In this document: positions 14,881 through 21,442 of the stretch, piece after piece
Layout: each line of letters begins with the position of its first letter
How positions within the stretch are numbered: the first letter of the stretch is position 1
NCBI GenBank assembly: GCA_900552235.1
Contig: URYZ01000013.1
Location: 1-21,442 of the forward strand
Origin: an uncultured Mycoplasmatota bacterium
Lineage (GTDB): Bacteria > Bacillota_I > Bacilli_A > RF39 > UBA660
Length of the DNA stretch: 21,442 bases
Direction: 5' to 3'
The notes under the pieces: generated by a model
Database searches by the model: none
What the model was told of the DNA's origin: nothing
What the model saw: only the letters and a program-made list of their open reading frames with translations
Position numbers and translations under genes: made by a program

Positions 14881-14973
14881 ATGAGTAAAAAATTTCAAAA
14901 GGTTGTTGTAATTGTTATGCTTGTAGCACTTTTATTAGGTAGTTTAGCCACTGTATTATTTTATTTAATATAA
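14881..14973 (+). CDS. 30-residue membrane peptide, Prli42/DUF4044-like
   Basis: A complete small gene: promoter, a perfect TGGAGGA ribosome binding site 8-9 nt before the ATG, 30 codons and a stop. The peptide starts MSKKFQKVVV and is followed by one hydrophobic helix with LLLGSLATVL near its end. Size, the short basic N-terminus and a single helix with a Gly/Ser-Leu kink match the tiny Firmicute membrane peptides annotated as Prli42 (which ties the stressosome to the membrane in Listeria) or DUF4044; the two families are hard to tell apart at this length. No stressosome genes are in the window. It is followed after 54 nt by the UPF0316 gene with no terminator between, so the two are probably cotranscribed. 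Confidence 0.7.
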   Translation: MSKKFQKVVVIVMLVALLLGSLATVLFYLI

Positions 14974-15027
14974 TAAATTAAATTAAAATTTTAGGACATA
15001 ATAAATAATAATGAAAGGAATATATTT

Positions 15028-15558
15028 ATGGAATTATTAATATTATGTTTTAAAATTTTTTTTGTTAGAATAATTGATGTTAGTTTAGGTACTTTTAGAA
15101 CCATGGAAACAGTAAAAGGAAAAACTAAAGAAGCTACGATTATTGGCTTTTTCGAACTTCTTGTATGGTTTTTAATAGTAAAAGAAGCATTAAATACAAC
15201 AAGCAATAGTATTTTTATTGCAATTAGTTATGCTGGAGGTTTTGCCGCTGGAACATACATTGGAAGTATGTTATCTAATAAATATATTAAAGGTAATTTA
15301 TCCGTTCAAATAATAACTAATAAAGCCTATCCTGATATGGTTGATGGATTAAGAAAAAATGGTTTTGCTGTTAGTGTTATGGAAGTTTTAGGGAAAAAAG
15401 GAATACCTGATAAATATATGTTATTTATTGAAATATCTAACTCTAATTATTTTAAACTTCAAAAACTTGTAAAAAAATATGATAATAGTGCTTTTATCGT
15501 AGCTAATGAAAGTAAATATGTCTTAAATGGATATTTTATGGAAGAAAAAATGAAATAG
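15028..15558 (+). CDS. UPF0316 membrane protein (DUF5698 + DUF2179)
   Basis: A 176-aa member of the UPF0316 family (B. subtilis YebE-type). The N-terminal DUF5698 part has three hydrophobic segments (about 2-20, 36-55, 60-82) including the conserved RIIDVSLGTFRTMETVKGKT and AGGFAAGTYIGS motifs. The C-terminal DUF2179 part (about 90-176) is soluble with the pattern VQIITNKAYPDMVDGLRKNG and the short SVMEVLGKKG strand, as in YitT-type transporters. The cellular role of the family is not established; DUF2179 is suspected to be a regulatory, ligand-binding domain. AAAGGAA precedes the ATG. A terminator begins at the last codons. Confidence 0.88.
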   Translation: MELLILCFKIFFVRIIDVSLGTFRTMETVKGKTKEATIIGFFELLVWFLIVKEALNTTSNSIFIAISYAGGFAAGTYIGSMLSNKYIKGNLSVQIITNKAYPDMVDGLRKNGFAVSVMEVLGKKGIPDKYMLFIEISNSNYFKLQKLVKKYDNSAFIVANESKYVLNGYFMEEKMK

Positions 15559-15582
15559 TTTACAAAAGCTATTTTTTTATTT
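15553..15582 (+). terminator. Terminator after UPF0316, overlapping the glmS promoter
   Basis: A 9-bp stem (15553-15561 with 15566-15574, one G-T pair) with a 4-nt ACAA loop is followed by four T residues, then ATTT. The right arm and T tract coincide with the -35 and spacer of the glmS promoter. Confidence 0.7.
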
Positions 15583-15587
15583 ATAAT
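15559..15587 (+). promoter_or_regulatory. Promoter of glmS
   Basis: TTTACA (15559-15564), 17-nt spacer, perfect TATAAT (15582-15587). The expected start near 15594 gives a short leader of about 35 nt before the ribozyme cleavage site. Confidence 0.65.
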
Positions 15588-15622
15588 TAAATTAAGTTAT
15601 AAATAGATGGAGGTAATATTTA

Positions 15623-15715
15623 TAATTAGCGCCTGGACTTTAAAAGTTGACGAGGATTTGTAATTATCGAAATATTCGGCGGATGTTACAACGGATTTTT
15701 GTGTTAAACGTTAAA
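15623..15715 (+). ncRNA. glmS ribozyme (GlcN6P-activated self-cleaving riboswitch)
   Basis: The leader of glmS contains the highly conserved ribozyme core: A|GCGCC at 15628/15629 (cleavage between A and G), AAGTTGACGAGGA (15644-15656), ATTATCGAAATATTCGGCGGATG (15663-15685, split by two bases from the usual form). P1 is seen as ACTT (15637-15640) / AAGT (15644-15647). P2 is TTGTAA (15658-15663) / TTACAA (15686-15691); Bacillus versions have G-C rich sequence here, so this is compensatory change that keeps the helix. Binding of glucosamine-6-phosphate cleaves the message and lowers GlmS. The 3' part usually forming P3/P4 is very short and AU-rich here, with only a possible CG/CG pairing around 15692 and 15709. 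Confidence 0.93.
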
Positions 15716-15790
15716 TATATTTAAAAAATAAAATAAATATTATAACAAAAAATATATTAAACACATAAATAATAATAGAAACAAAAGTTA
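15716..15790 (+). other. AT-only spacer between ribozyme and glmS
   Basis: About 75 nt made almost entirely of A and T (TTAAATATATTTAAAAAATAA and similar) with no clear structure. The glmS ribosome binding site, AGGAG, follows at 15791-15795. Confidence 0.5.
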
Positions 15791-15803
15791 GGAGTACAAA
15801 AAA

Positions 15804-17600
15804 ATGTGTGGAATTGTTGGATACGCAGGGAAAAATGGTAATTCCCTAAAAGTGTTAATTGATGGATTACATAATCTTGAATATAGAGGTTATGATTCAT
15901 CAGGAATATGTATATTGAAAGATAATGATATTTATATTGAAAAAGAAAAAGGAAGAATAAAAAATCTTGAAGAAAAACTAGATTTTAATATTAAAAGTAA
16001 TATAGGTTTAGGCCATACTAGATGGGCAACTCATGGTGTACCTAATAAAATTAACTCTCATCCTCATACAGCAGGAAAAATCACTATCGTTCATAATGGT
16101 ATAATAGAAAACTATAAAGAAATTAAAGATGAATTTAAAGATTATAATTTTATATCAGATACTGATACAGAAGTAGCGGCAGTACTACTTAATGATCTAT
16201 ATAATAAGACAAATGATATGATTAAAACAATTGAGCTATTTAAAGAAAAAGCACGTGGTGCTTACGCAATTGGTATAATTAATACTGATTTTAAAGATAG
16301 AATTTTTGCTATTAAGAAAAATAGCCCTTTAATTATAGGAATAAATAAAGATGAAAATTATATTGCAAGTGATGTTCCTGCAATACTTGAGTTTACAAAT
16401 AAATATATGTTACTTGAAGATGATGAGTATGCTGTTATTAAAAGTGATGAAGTAATTGTATATGATAAAAATAATAAAATTACAAAAAAAGAAGTTAAAA
16501 CTTTTAATGGGGATAAATCTTTAATAGATAAAAATGGTTACGATCATTTTATGATTAAAGAAATAAATGAAGAACCTGAAGTTATAAAAAAGACTTTAAA
16601 TAGTATTCTTGATAATAACAAAATAAATTTGGACAAATATTTTAAAAAGAATTATAAAAAGATTTGTATACTTGGTTGTGGTAGTGCTATTCATGCAGGA
16701 ATGATAGGAAAATATTTAATTGAAGAATATGCAAATATTGAAGTTGATGTTGAAATTGCCAGTGAATTTAGATATAAAGCAAACTTTTTTGATGAAGATA
16801 CACTAATTATACCTATTTCTCAATCTGGCGAAACTGCCGATACACTTGAAGCCTTAAAATTAACAAAATCTAAAAATTGTGATAGTTTAGGAATAATAAA
16901 TGTTAAAGAAAGTTCTATTGCTAGAATATGTGATAATGTTATATATACTCTAGCAGGACCTGAAATTGCTGTTGCTACAACTAAAGCTTACATAGCTCAA
17001 GTACTTGTTTTATCACTAATTGCTATTTATCTTGGAAGAAAAACAAATAAATTAACAAAAGAAGACGAAGAAAACTTAATAAATGAATTAAAATCACTTC
17101 CAATTAATATTAACTCTATAATTAATAAAGATCTTTACAAAAAAATTGCAAATGATATATATAATGAAGAAGATATCTTCTTTATAGGTAGAAATGTTGA
17201 TTACGCTTTATGTATGGAAGGTAGCTTAAAATTAAAAGAAATAAGCTACATTCATAGTGAAGCATATGCAGCTGGTGAATTAAAACATGGTACTATTTCA
17301 TTAATTGATAATAATACACCTGTATTTGCAGTAGTAACAAAAGATAGTATTAAAGAAAAAACAATAAGTAACATTAAAGAAGTAAAAGCTCGTGGTGCTA
17401 AAGTAATTCTTGTTACAAATGATACTAATATTGATAAAGAAATTTACGATATATTAATTGAAATTCCAAAAACAAATGATTTAATCCAAAATATGCTTAC
17501 TATTGTACCACTTCAAGTATTATCTTATGAAATAGCTAAATTACGCGGTTGTGACATTGATAAACCTAAAAACTTAGCAAAATCTGTTACAGTAGAATAA
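15804..17600 (+). CDS. glmS: Glutamine-fructose-6-phosphate aminotransferase
   Basis: Makes glucosamine-6-phosphate from fructose-6-phosphate and glutamine, the first step of amino-sugar supply for peptidoglycan and surface polymers. The N-terminal class II glutaminase begins MCGIVGYAGK with nucleophile Cys2 (Cys1 after Met removal), then GHTRWATHG (Arg73), HNG (97-99) and SDTDTEV. Two SIS domains follow: ILGCGSAIHAG and ISQSGETADTLEAL in the first, with AVATTKAYIAQ, then GRNVDYALCMEGSLKLKE and AYAAGELKHG in the second; the C-terminus is the canonical LAKSVTVE. The 598-aa length is as expected. AGGAG lies 8 nt before the ATG. Expression is controlled by the ribozyme in its leader. Confidence 0.98.
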   Translation: MCGIVGYAGKNGNSLKVLIDGLHNLEYRGYDSSGICILKDNDIYIEKEKGRIKNLEEKLDFNIKSNIGLGHTRWATHGVPNKINSHPHTAGKITIVHNGIIENYKEIKDEFKDYNFISDTDTEVAAVLLNDLYNKTNDMIKTIELFKEKARGAYAIGIINTDFKDRIFAIKKNSPLIIGINKDENYIASDVPAILEFTNKYMLLEDDEYAVIKSDEVIVYDKNNKITKKEVKTFNGDKSLIDKNGYDHFMIKEINEEPEVIKKTLNSILDNNKINLDKYFKKNYKKICILGCGSAIHAGMIGKYLIEEYANIEVDVEIASEFRYKANFFDEDTLIIPISQSGETADTLEALKLTKSKNCDSLGIINVKESSIARICDNVIYTLAGPEIAVATTKAYIAQVLVLSLIAIYLGRKTNKLTKEDEENLINELKSLPININSIINKDLYKKIANDIYNEEDIFFIGRNVDYALCMEGSLKLKEISYIHSEAYAAGELKHGTISLIDNNTPVFAVVTKDSIKEKTISNIKEVKARGAKVILVTNDTNIDKEIYDILIEIPKTNDLIQNMLTIVPLQVLSYEIAKLRGCDIDKPKNLAKSVTVE

Positions 17601-17625
17601 AAGGATAACAAAAGTTATCCTTTTT
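17601..17625. terminator. Bidirectional terminator between glmS and spoIVB
   Basis: Perfect 9-bp stem AAGGATAAC (17601-17609) / GTTATCCTT (17614-17622), loop AAAA, T tract on the plus strand and TTTTATT on the minus strand. It lies exactly between the converging stop codons. Confidence 0.9.
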
Positions 17626-18616
17626 AATTTTCAATTTCTTTTAACATTGATGTAATAAATATACCATAACCTTTACTAGAATCATCTACAACAACATGTG
17701 TTACAGCACCGATTAATTTACCATCTTGAATAATTGGAGAACCACTCATTCCTTGGACAACTCCATTTGTTCTTTTAAGAAGTTTTTCATCTGTTATTTC
17801 AAAGAATATATTTTTTGTTGCATCATTTTTATTAATTTTTAAAATATTTATTTCGAAAGTTTCTTTAGTATCATCTTTTATAACTGTTGTAAAATAAGCT
17901 TTACCAAGCTTTATACTAGAACTATCTGCTACTTCAATTAAATTAGCAGTATCTATATTTTTATTGTATACACCATATATTCCGTTTATTTCATTTTTTG
18001 TAATTGTCCCATAAGTATCATCAAGCATGTAACTTGCCCTTTTACCACCTGGAGAATTTCTTGTTCCTTTATCTATACCTGTAACATTTGATTTAAAAAT
18101 TGTTCCATCTTTAATCTCAAATTTTGTTCCTGTTGTTTTTTCCATTATTTCATGTCCAAGTGCACCATACATTTTAGTATTTAGATCAATAAAAGTAAGT
18201 GTACCTATTCCTATTATTTTATCTTTAACATATAGACCTGTTTTATACACATTATTAGAGTCTTTATATAAATTTATTTTTGTATTATATGTTTTGTTAT
18301 TTCTTTCATATGTAACTTCTAATACTTCCGTATTATCTTTGATAGAAGAAGTTAAATCAGATATTATATTAATATCAGTATCATTTATCTTAATTATTCT
18401 ATCACCGATTCTAAGTCCAGCATCTTTTGCAGGATTTTTTCCATCAATTTGGTAAAAACCTACGACTAACACTCCATTTGAATTAACTTTTATTCCTATA
18501 TTTTCTCCACCAAGTACAACTTTTTTTGTATAAGCAAAAACTATATTTGGTACACTAATAATAGATATAAGAAATATGAAAATTAGTAGTTTGTTTAAAA
18601 ATTTTTTTAAATTCAT
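17624..18616 (-). CDS. spoIVB: SpoIVB-family serine peptidase (S55) with PDZ domain
   Basis: In B. subtilis SpoIVB is secreted from the forespore and cleaves SpoIVFA to trigger sigma-K activation. Here a signal/anchor segment (residues 1-29, ending NIVFA) is followed by a PDZ domain (about 33-115; GLRIGDRIIKINDTDI) and the S55 domain with the catalytic His155 in GALGHEI and Ser291 in GMSGSPIIQDGKLIGAVTHV. The start is set at 18616 because AAAGGA lies 9 nt before this ATG; the next upstream ATG (18625) abuts the Shine-Dalgarno and the TTG at 18634 lies before it. At 330 aa it is shorter than the ~425 aa Bacillus enzyme, mostly in the N-terminus. No SpoIVFA/FB genes are in view. A role outside sporulation is possible. 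Confidence 0.88.
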   Translation of the reverse strand: MNLKKFLNKLLIFIFLISIISVPNIVFAYTKKVVLGGENIGIKVNSNGVLVVGFYQIDGKNPAKDAGLRIGDRIIKINDTDINIISDLTSSIKDNTEVLEVTYERNNKTYNTKINLYKDSNNVYKTGLYVKDKIIGIGTLTFIDLNTKMYGALGHEIMEKTTGTKFEIKDGTIFKSNVTGIDKGTRNSPGGKRASYMLDDTYGTITKNEINGIYGVYNKNIDTANLIEVADSSSIKLGKAYFTTVIKDDTKETFEINILKINKNDATKNIFFEITDEKLLKRTNGVVQGMSGSPIIQDGKLIGAVTHVVVDDSSKGYGIFITSMLKEIEN

Positions 18617-18687
18617 AATAATCATTCCTTTCAAACTACATTATTATTATCTACTAAATCATAAAATATATAATGCTTAAAATTTGG

Positions 18688-18718
18688 TAAAATAAAAATT
18701 ACCAAATTATGGTAATTT
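18688..18718 (-). terminator. Terminator of the polysaccharide cluster
   Basis: On the minus strand a 9-bp stem AAATTACCA / TGGTAATTT (18718-18710 with 18704-18696) with a 5-nt loop is followed by TTTATTTT. It overlaps the stop codon of the Alg13-like gene. A third, complementary block (18680-18689) can pair with the second arm to form a longer competing hairpin. Confidence 0.7.
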
Positions 18719-19198
18719 TAAATAATCATCAATAATCCCTTCTACAGTTTTAACAAAATTATCTTTATTTGAAACATATTTATTAGGAATAAATTTCTTT
18801 GCTTCATTTATCGCATCACTAATACTATCAAAATCATCTAAGTTTAAGATATAACCAGCTTTAGTAAAATTATCTATTATTTGTAATTGATGATCATTTG
18901 TATGTTCCTTATATTTTTTTAGTCTTGCTACTGCGATTACTTTTTTATTTTTTCTTAATCCTGTTATAATTGAACCAACGCCACCATGAGTAATTAAAAT
19001 ATCACATTTTTCTATCAATTCATCAAATTCATCCATAGGAATAAGTTTTTTTATAATCATATTATTAGAATTAAAATCAGTATACCCTGCTTGAACAATT
19101 ATTTTCTCTTTTATTTTTCCTTCGTTTATTTCTTTTTCTATTTTGTCAAGTAATCTTTTAAAACTTTTATCTTGAGTACCAAGTGTAACTAATATCAT
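18707..19198 (-). CDS. Alg13-like glycosyltransferase subunit (PssE/CpsG type)
   Basis: C-terminal, donor-binding half of a two-part GT28-like glycosyltransferase; it works with the Alg14-like protein encoded just upstream. The short GT-B domain shows MILVTLGTQ (1-9), a beta-strand KIIVQAG (32-38) and the UDP-sugar-binding THGGVGSI (70-77), then EHTNDHQLQI. 163 aa is the normal size for bacterial Alg13-like subunits. The start is set at 19198 since AAGGAGGT lies 7 nt before it and the family begins with this strand; an upstream in-frame start lies inside the alg14-like gene. In Streptococcus capsule systems (Cps14F/G type) this pair adds galactose to lipid-linked glucose; donor and acceptor here are unknown. 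Last gene of the cluster. Confidence 0.85.
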   Translation of the reverse strand: MILVTLGTQDKSFKRLLDKIEKEINEGKIKEKIIVQAGYTDFNSNNMIIKKLIPMDEFDELIEKCDILITHGGVGSIITGLRKNKKVIAVARLKKYKEHTNDHQLQIIDNFTKAGYILNLDDFDSISDAINEAKKFIPNKYVSNKDNFVKTVEGIIDDYLKLP

Positions 19199-19211
19199 TA
19201 AACTTACCTCC

Positions 19212-19697
19212 TTAATATATCCACCCAATACATATTGCTTTAGGATATAATTTTTTCATTTCTTCCCATTGAACTATAAATGTATCTGCTATTTTGTATA
19301 CAATTTTACCTGACAAAGTTTTTGTTTTTGAATTAGCAAATGTTTCAATAAATATAATTTTACTTCCAAATAATTTACCTATATAACACATTGGAACTGC
19401 TGTATGTGTTCCTGTTGTTATTATAACTTTAGGTCTTATTTTTAAATATAAACAAAATGATTTTATTACATTAAATGAAAATTTAAAAATATAACTAAAT
19501 ATATGATCTTTTGTTCCAAACACAAGATAATAAACATTTTTATATTTATTTTTAAGTGAAATAGTACTGTCAGTTTTTTCTGTTATTAAATATGAATTAT
19601 ATTTAGTAAATAAAGAATTTAACTGCATTAATTCATTAAGATGTCCTCCTGTTGATGAAATAAATAAGACTCTATTATTTTTATTTTTTTTCAACAT
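19212..19697 (-). CDS. Alg14-like glycosyltransferase membrane subunit (PssD/CpsF type)
   Basis: N-terminal, membrane-recruiting half of the split glycosyltransferase whose partner follows after 13 nt. The family motif RVLFISSTGGHLNELMQL (9-26; GGHL 17-20) is at the N-terminus, TTGTHTAVPMCYIGKLFG near the middle and FIETFANSKTKTLSGKIVY near the C-terminus; a moderately hydrophobic stretch (about 70-87) may attach it to the membrane. The length (161 aa) is standard. The ribosome binding site AAGGGTGGG is close (4 nt) to the ATG. It lies 12 nt after the TagF-like gene, so the cluster is read as one transcript. Confidence 0.87.
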   Translation of the reverse strand: MLKKNKNNRVLFISSTGGHLNELMQLNSLFTKYNSYLITEKTDSTISLKNKYKNVYYLVFGTKDHIFSYIFKFSFNVIKSFCLYLKIRPKVIITTGTHTAVPMCYIGKLFGSKIIFIETFANSKTKTLSGKIVYKIADTFIVQWEEMKKLYPKAICIGWIY

Positions 19698-19709
19698 AAT
19701 CCCACCCTT

Positions 19710-20930
19710 TTATAATATTTTTAATATTTCTTCATATATTCTTTCACAATTTTTATTATCAAAATATTTAAAGGTTTTATTTACTTTATTTAAATATTTA
19801 TCTTCTATTTTAAAATTATTATTAATTATTTTCTTTAGCGAATTTAATAATTCTTTTTCAGTAACACAAATATCCCCAAAACAATCTTTTTTATAATCAA
19901 AATATCCTTTTTGATAATGTTTTTTAAAATATTCATCTTGATCAAATTGATAAAGAATTGTTGGCTTTTTCATATATGCAAAATCAAAAAATACACTAGA
20001 ATAATCAGTTATTAAAAGTTTACTTTCTTTTAATAATGTTTGAACATTATATTCTTCCTTATTTGCTAAAATAATATTATTATCTTCTTTAATATTAAAT
20101 AAATTTAAATATTTTTGTATTTCAAAATGAGGATAAAAAATTAATTTAGTATTACTTTCTTTTAACAGTTTTATTATTTCTTTATTATTTAAAAATGAAT
20201 TAATAGTTTCATAATAATCTGAATTTAAAAATAATTCCTTATCACTTAATTTTTCTTTTTTATAAGAAGGTGTTAGAATATAACTTCTCCATGTAGGCAT
20301 AAATAATATTTGATTTTTTAATTTATAATGATTTAAATTATCAAATCTTGCAAGTCCAGTTAATTTTACCTCATCAATAAATCCATAATTAGGATTTTCT
20401 TTTATACTATTAGCCTCATCAACTGTAGAAGTCACAAATATATCTAAACTAATAATATTTTTATTGACAATATTACTAATATCATCTTTAGTTATTCCGT
20501 GTTGCAACCAAATGAATTTTTTATTATTTTTTCTATCAAATAATTTTTTATATAATAAATAATTCCAATTTATAATAGTTCCTAAATGTGTTGAAATTAA
20601 TACTTTAGACATTAAAAATGCTATTTTATGCTCAAAGCTTCCTAATTCAATAACAGGACCAAGTTTTTTAACTTTATCATAATCTTTCTTATTATTTTTA
20701 TTTATAATATAATAACAATTTATTTCTGGATGTTTTTCTTTTATATATTTAAACATCCAATAACCATTATCTTGTGCTTCTACTCCTCTTTCACAAATTA
20801 ACCATGCATTCTTATACATCTGCTTTTTAGGATAAAAAAGAAGTATAACATGCCATAAAACCATATCTAAAAATTGAATAAAAAATTTAGGAATTTTTTT
20901 AATTATAACAAAAATACTTATTTTTTTCAT
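19710..20930 (-). CDS. CDP-glycerol glycerophosphotransferase family protein (TagB/TagF-like)
   Basis: Member of the CDP-glycerol:poly(glycerophosphate) transferase family used in teichoic acid and related phosphopolymer synthesis. A basic, partly hydrophobic N-terminus (1-35) suggests membrane association. Catalytic-domain motifs are WLQHG (141-145), MPTWR (211-215), KLIFYPHFE (262-270), TDYSSVFFDFAY (308-319) and QFDQDEYF; the two His (144, 268) match those thought to be catalytic in TagF. At 406 aa it is in the TagB/primase-like size range rather than that of long TagF polymerases. AGAGGTAA precedes the ATG, and the start overlaps the preceding gene's stop by 4 nt (ATGA). It could add a single glycerol-phosphate or another polyol-phosphate unit. 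Confidence 0.85.
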   Translation of the reverse strand: MKKISIFVIIKKIPKFFIQFLDMVLWHVILLFYPKKQMYKNAWLICERGVEAQDNGYWMFKYIKEKHPEINCYYIINKNNKKDYDKVKKLGPVIELGSFEHKIAFLMSKVLISTHLGTIINWNYLLYKKLFDRKNNKKFIWLQHGITKDDISNIVNKNIISLDIFVTSTVDEANSIKENPNYGFIDEVKLTGLARFDNLNHYKLKNQILFMPTWRSYILTPSYKKEKLSDKELFLNSDYYETINSFLNNKEIIKLLKESNTKLIFYPHFEIQKYLNLFNIKEDNNIILANKEEYNVQTLLKESKLLITDYSSVFFDFAYMKKPTILYQFDQDEYFKKHYQKGYFDYKKDCFGDICVTEKELLNSLKKIINNNFKIEDKYLNKVNKTFKYFDNKNCERIYEEILKIL

Positions 20931-21442
20931 TTTTTTACCTCTATTAATATAAATGTATTATTTTCATAAATAATATTATATTTTTCTTTTTCTAATTTTT
21001 CTTTTATTATATCTTTATTATACGTAATTAAATAATCATAACCATTTTCATTTACTATTTCATTAAATAATTTTATATTGTCTAAATCCAAGTTTTCCTT
21101 CATCCAAGCAGTTGCTTCAACTGGATATGTAGAAGTACTTACATATTTGTCATTTAATTTTGGTTTTACTTCTATTACAGAAAATAGTACAACAATTAAA
21201 AATGCTACAGTTGTTCCTAAACTTGTTGCAAGTAGTTTTTCTAGCTCTTTTAAGCCTCTCTCATCATATTTATCGAATAACTCTACAATCATTTTTGTTA
21301 ATATTGCCGCTCCAAATAACAAGAACATAGACTCTTGTCTTCTAGTCATAAACATTAGAAGTGCAAGTCCAGCAAGCATAAATAAATCTTTTAATCTTAT
21401 TTTAACATCTGTAAATATTAGCAATGCAAATACTGCTGTTAT
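20927..21442 (-). CDS. Partial polytopic membrane protein of the polysaccharide cluster
   Basis: Open through the right edge of the window (frame reads on from 21442), so the N-terminus is missing. The visible part has hydrophobic helices (edge to about residue 10, MLAGLALLMFMTRRQESMFLLFGAAIL, and TTVAFLIVVLFSVIEV), then an extracytoplasmic-looking domain: YPVEATAWMKENLDLDNIKLFNE followed by YDYLITYNKDII, NIIYENNTFILIEVKK. This resembles the C-terminus of multi-pass proteins related to GT39/PMT-like transferases of Firmicutes in which the KENL...KLFNE strand is normally followed by a G(S/G)YL...IDSRADLY-type segment; that middle piece appears to be absent here. Assignment is tentative. It is translationally coupled (ATGA) to the TagF-like gene. 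Confidence 0.55.
   Translation of the reverse strand: MTAVFALLIFTDVKIRLKDLFMLAGLALLMFMTRRQESMFLLFGAAILTKMIVELFDKYDERGLKELEKLLATSLGTTVAFLIVVLFSVIEVKPKLNDKYVSTSTYPVEATAWMKENLDLDNIKLFNEIVNENGYDYLITYNKDIIKEKLEKEKYNIIYENNTFILIEVKK

Noticed and set aside
14991..15206. 71-aa minus-strand frame across the start of UPF0316
   Set aside because: Shadow of the UPF0316 coding region, whose motifs and ribosome binding site are clear.
18617..18690. Sporulation sigma (F/G-type) promoter upstream of spoIVB
   Set aside because: A GCATT block is present but no CATnnTA-like -10 at the right distance; in such AT-rich DNA the partial match means little.
1..21442. Recoded TGA (Mollicutes-type code 4)
   Set aside because: TGA works as a stop for several intact genes (murT, the intact ATP-grasp gene, the last membrane protein) and Trp codons in conserved motifs are TGG.

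Overview
This window comes from a very AT-rich, low-GC Gram-positive bacterium using the standard bacterial code: TGA acts as a stop (for example at the ends of murT and of the second ATP-grasp gene) and Trp is TGG. Strong AGGAGG-type ribosome binding sites, a lipobox protein, a MurT/GatD pair, a CDP-glycerol-type glycosyltransferase, SpoIIM, SpoIVB, a glmS ribozyme and UPF0316 together point to a Bacilli-like Firmicute. The composition and gene style recall uncultured gut Bacilli (RF39/TANB77-like); that placement is an inference. No tRNA, rRNA, CRISPR or intact mobile element was seen.

Layout. 1-1179 (minus): tmcAL with its terminator. 1236-1464 (plus): an orphan C-terminal tail of a surface-type protein behind a promoter-like sequence, keeping its own terminator. 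1547-4130 (plus): an xerD-deoB-lipoprotein operon. 4294-4765 (plus): two tiny membrane proteins. 4962-5993 (minus): a sugar-transfer-type ATP-grasp protein with an eroded active site. 6096-6854 (minus): an HTH regulator with its own promoter. 6927-10636 (minus): a MurJ/SpoVB-type flippase-murT-gatD operon. 10732-11727 (minus): an intact paralogue of the ATP-grasp gene. 11785-12894 (minus): mnmA. 12967-14746 (minus): spoIIM plus an HExxH protein. 14881-15558 (plus): a 30-residue membrane peptide and UPF0316. 15559-17600 (plus): glmS ribozyme and glmS. 17624-18616 (minus): spoIVB. 18707-21442 (minus): the end of a surface-polysaccharide cluster (Alg13-like, Alg14-like, TagF-like, and a membrane protein cut by the window edge).

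How it fits together. Much of the window serves the cell envelope: GlmS supplies glucosamine-6-phosphate for peptidoglycan and polysaccharide; the flippase and MurT/GatD act on lipid II; the right-hand cluster builds a glycerol-phosphate or capsule-like polymer; SpoIIM and SpoIVB are sporulation/engulfment wall-remodelling and signalling proteins. tRNA modification (TmcAL, MnmA), chromosome dimer resolution (XerD) and nucleoside salvage (DeoB) are housekeeping.

The most striking observations are two apparent loss-of-catalysis cases: a GatD whose nucleophilic Cys, catalytic His and glutamine-binding motifs are all replaced while it stays translationally coupled to an intact-looking MurT; and an ATP-grasp paralogue lacking the conserved nucleotide/metal-binding residues that its sister 5 kb away retains. 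Also notable are a previously easy-to-miss 30-aa membrane peptide, a compact glmS ribozyme, and an uncharacterised HExxH protein paired with SpoIIM.
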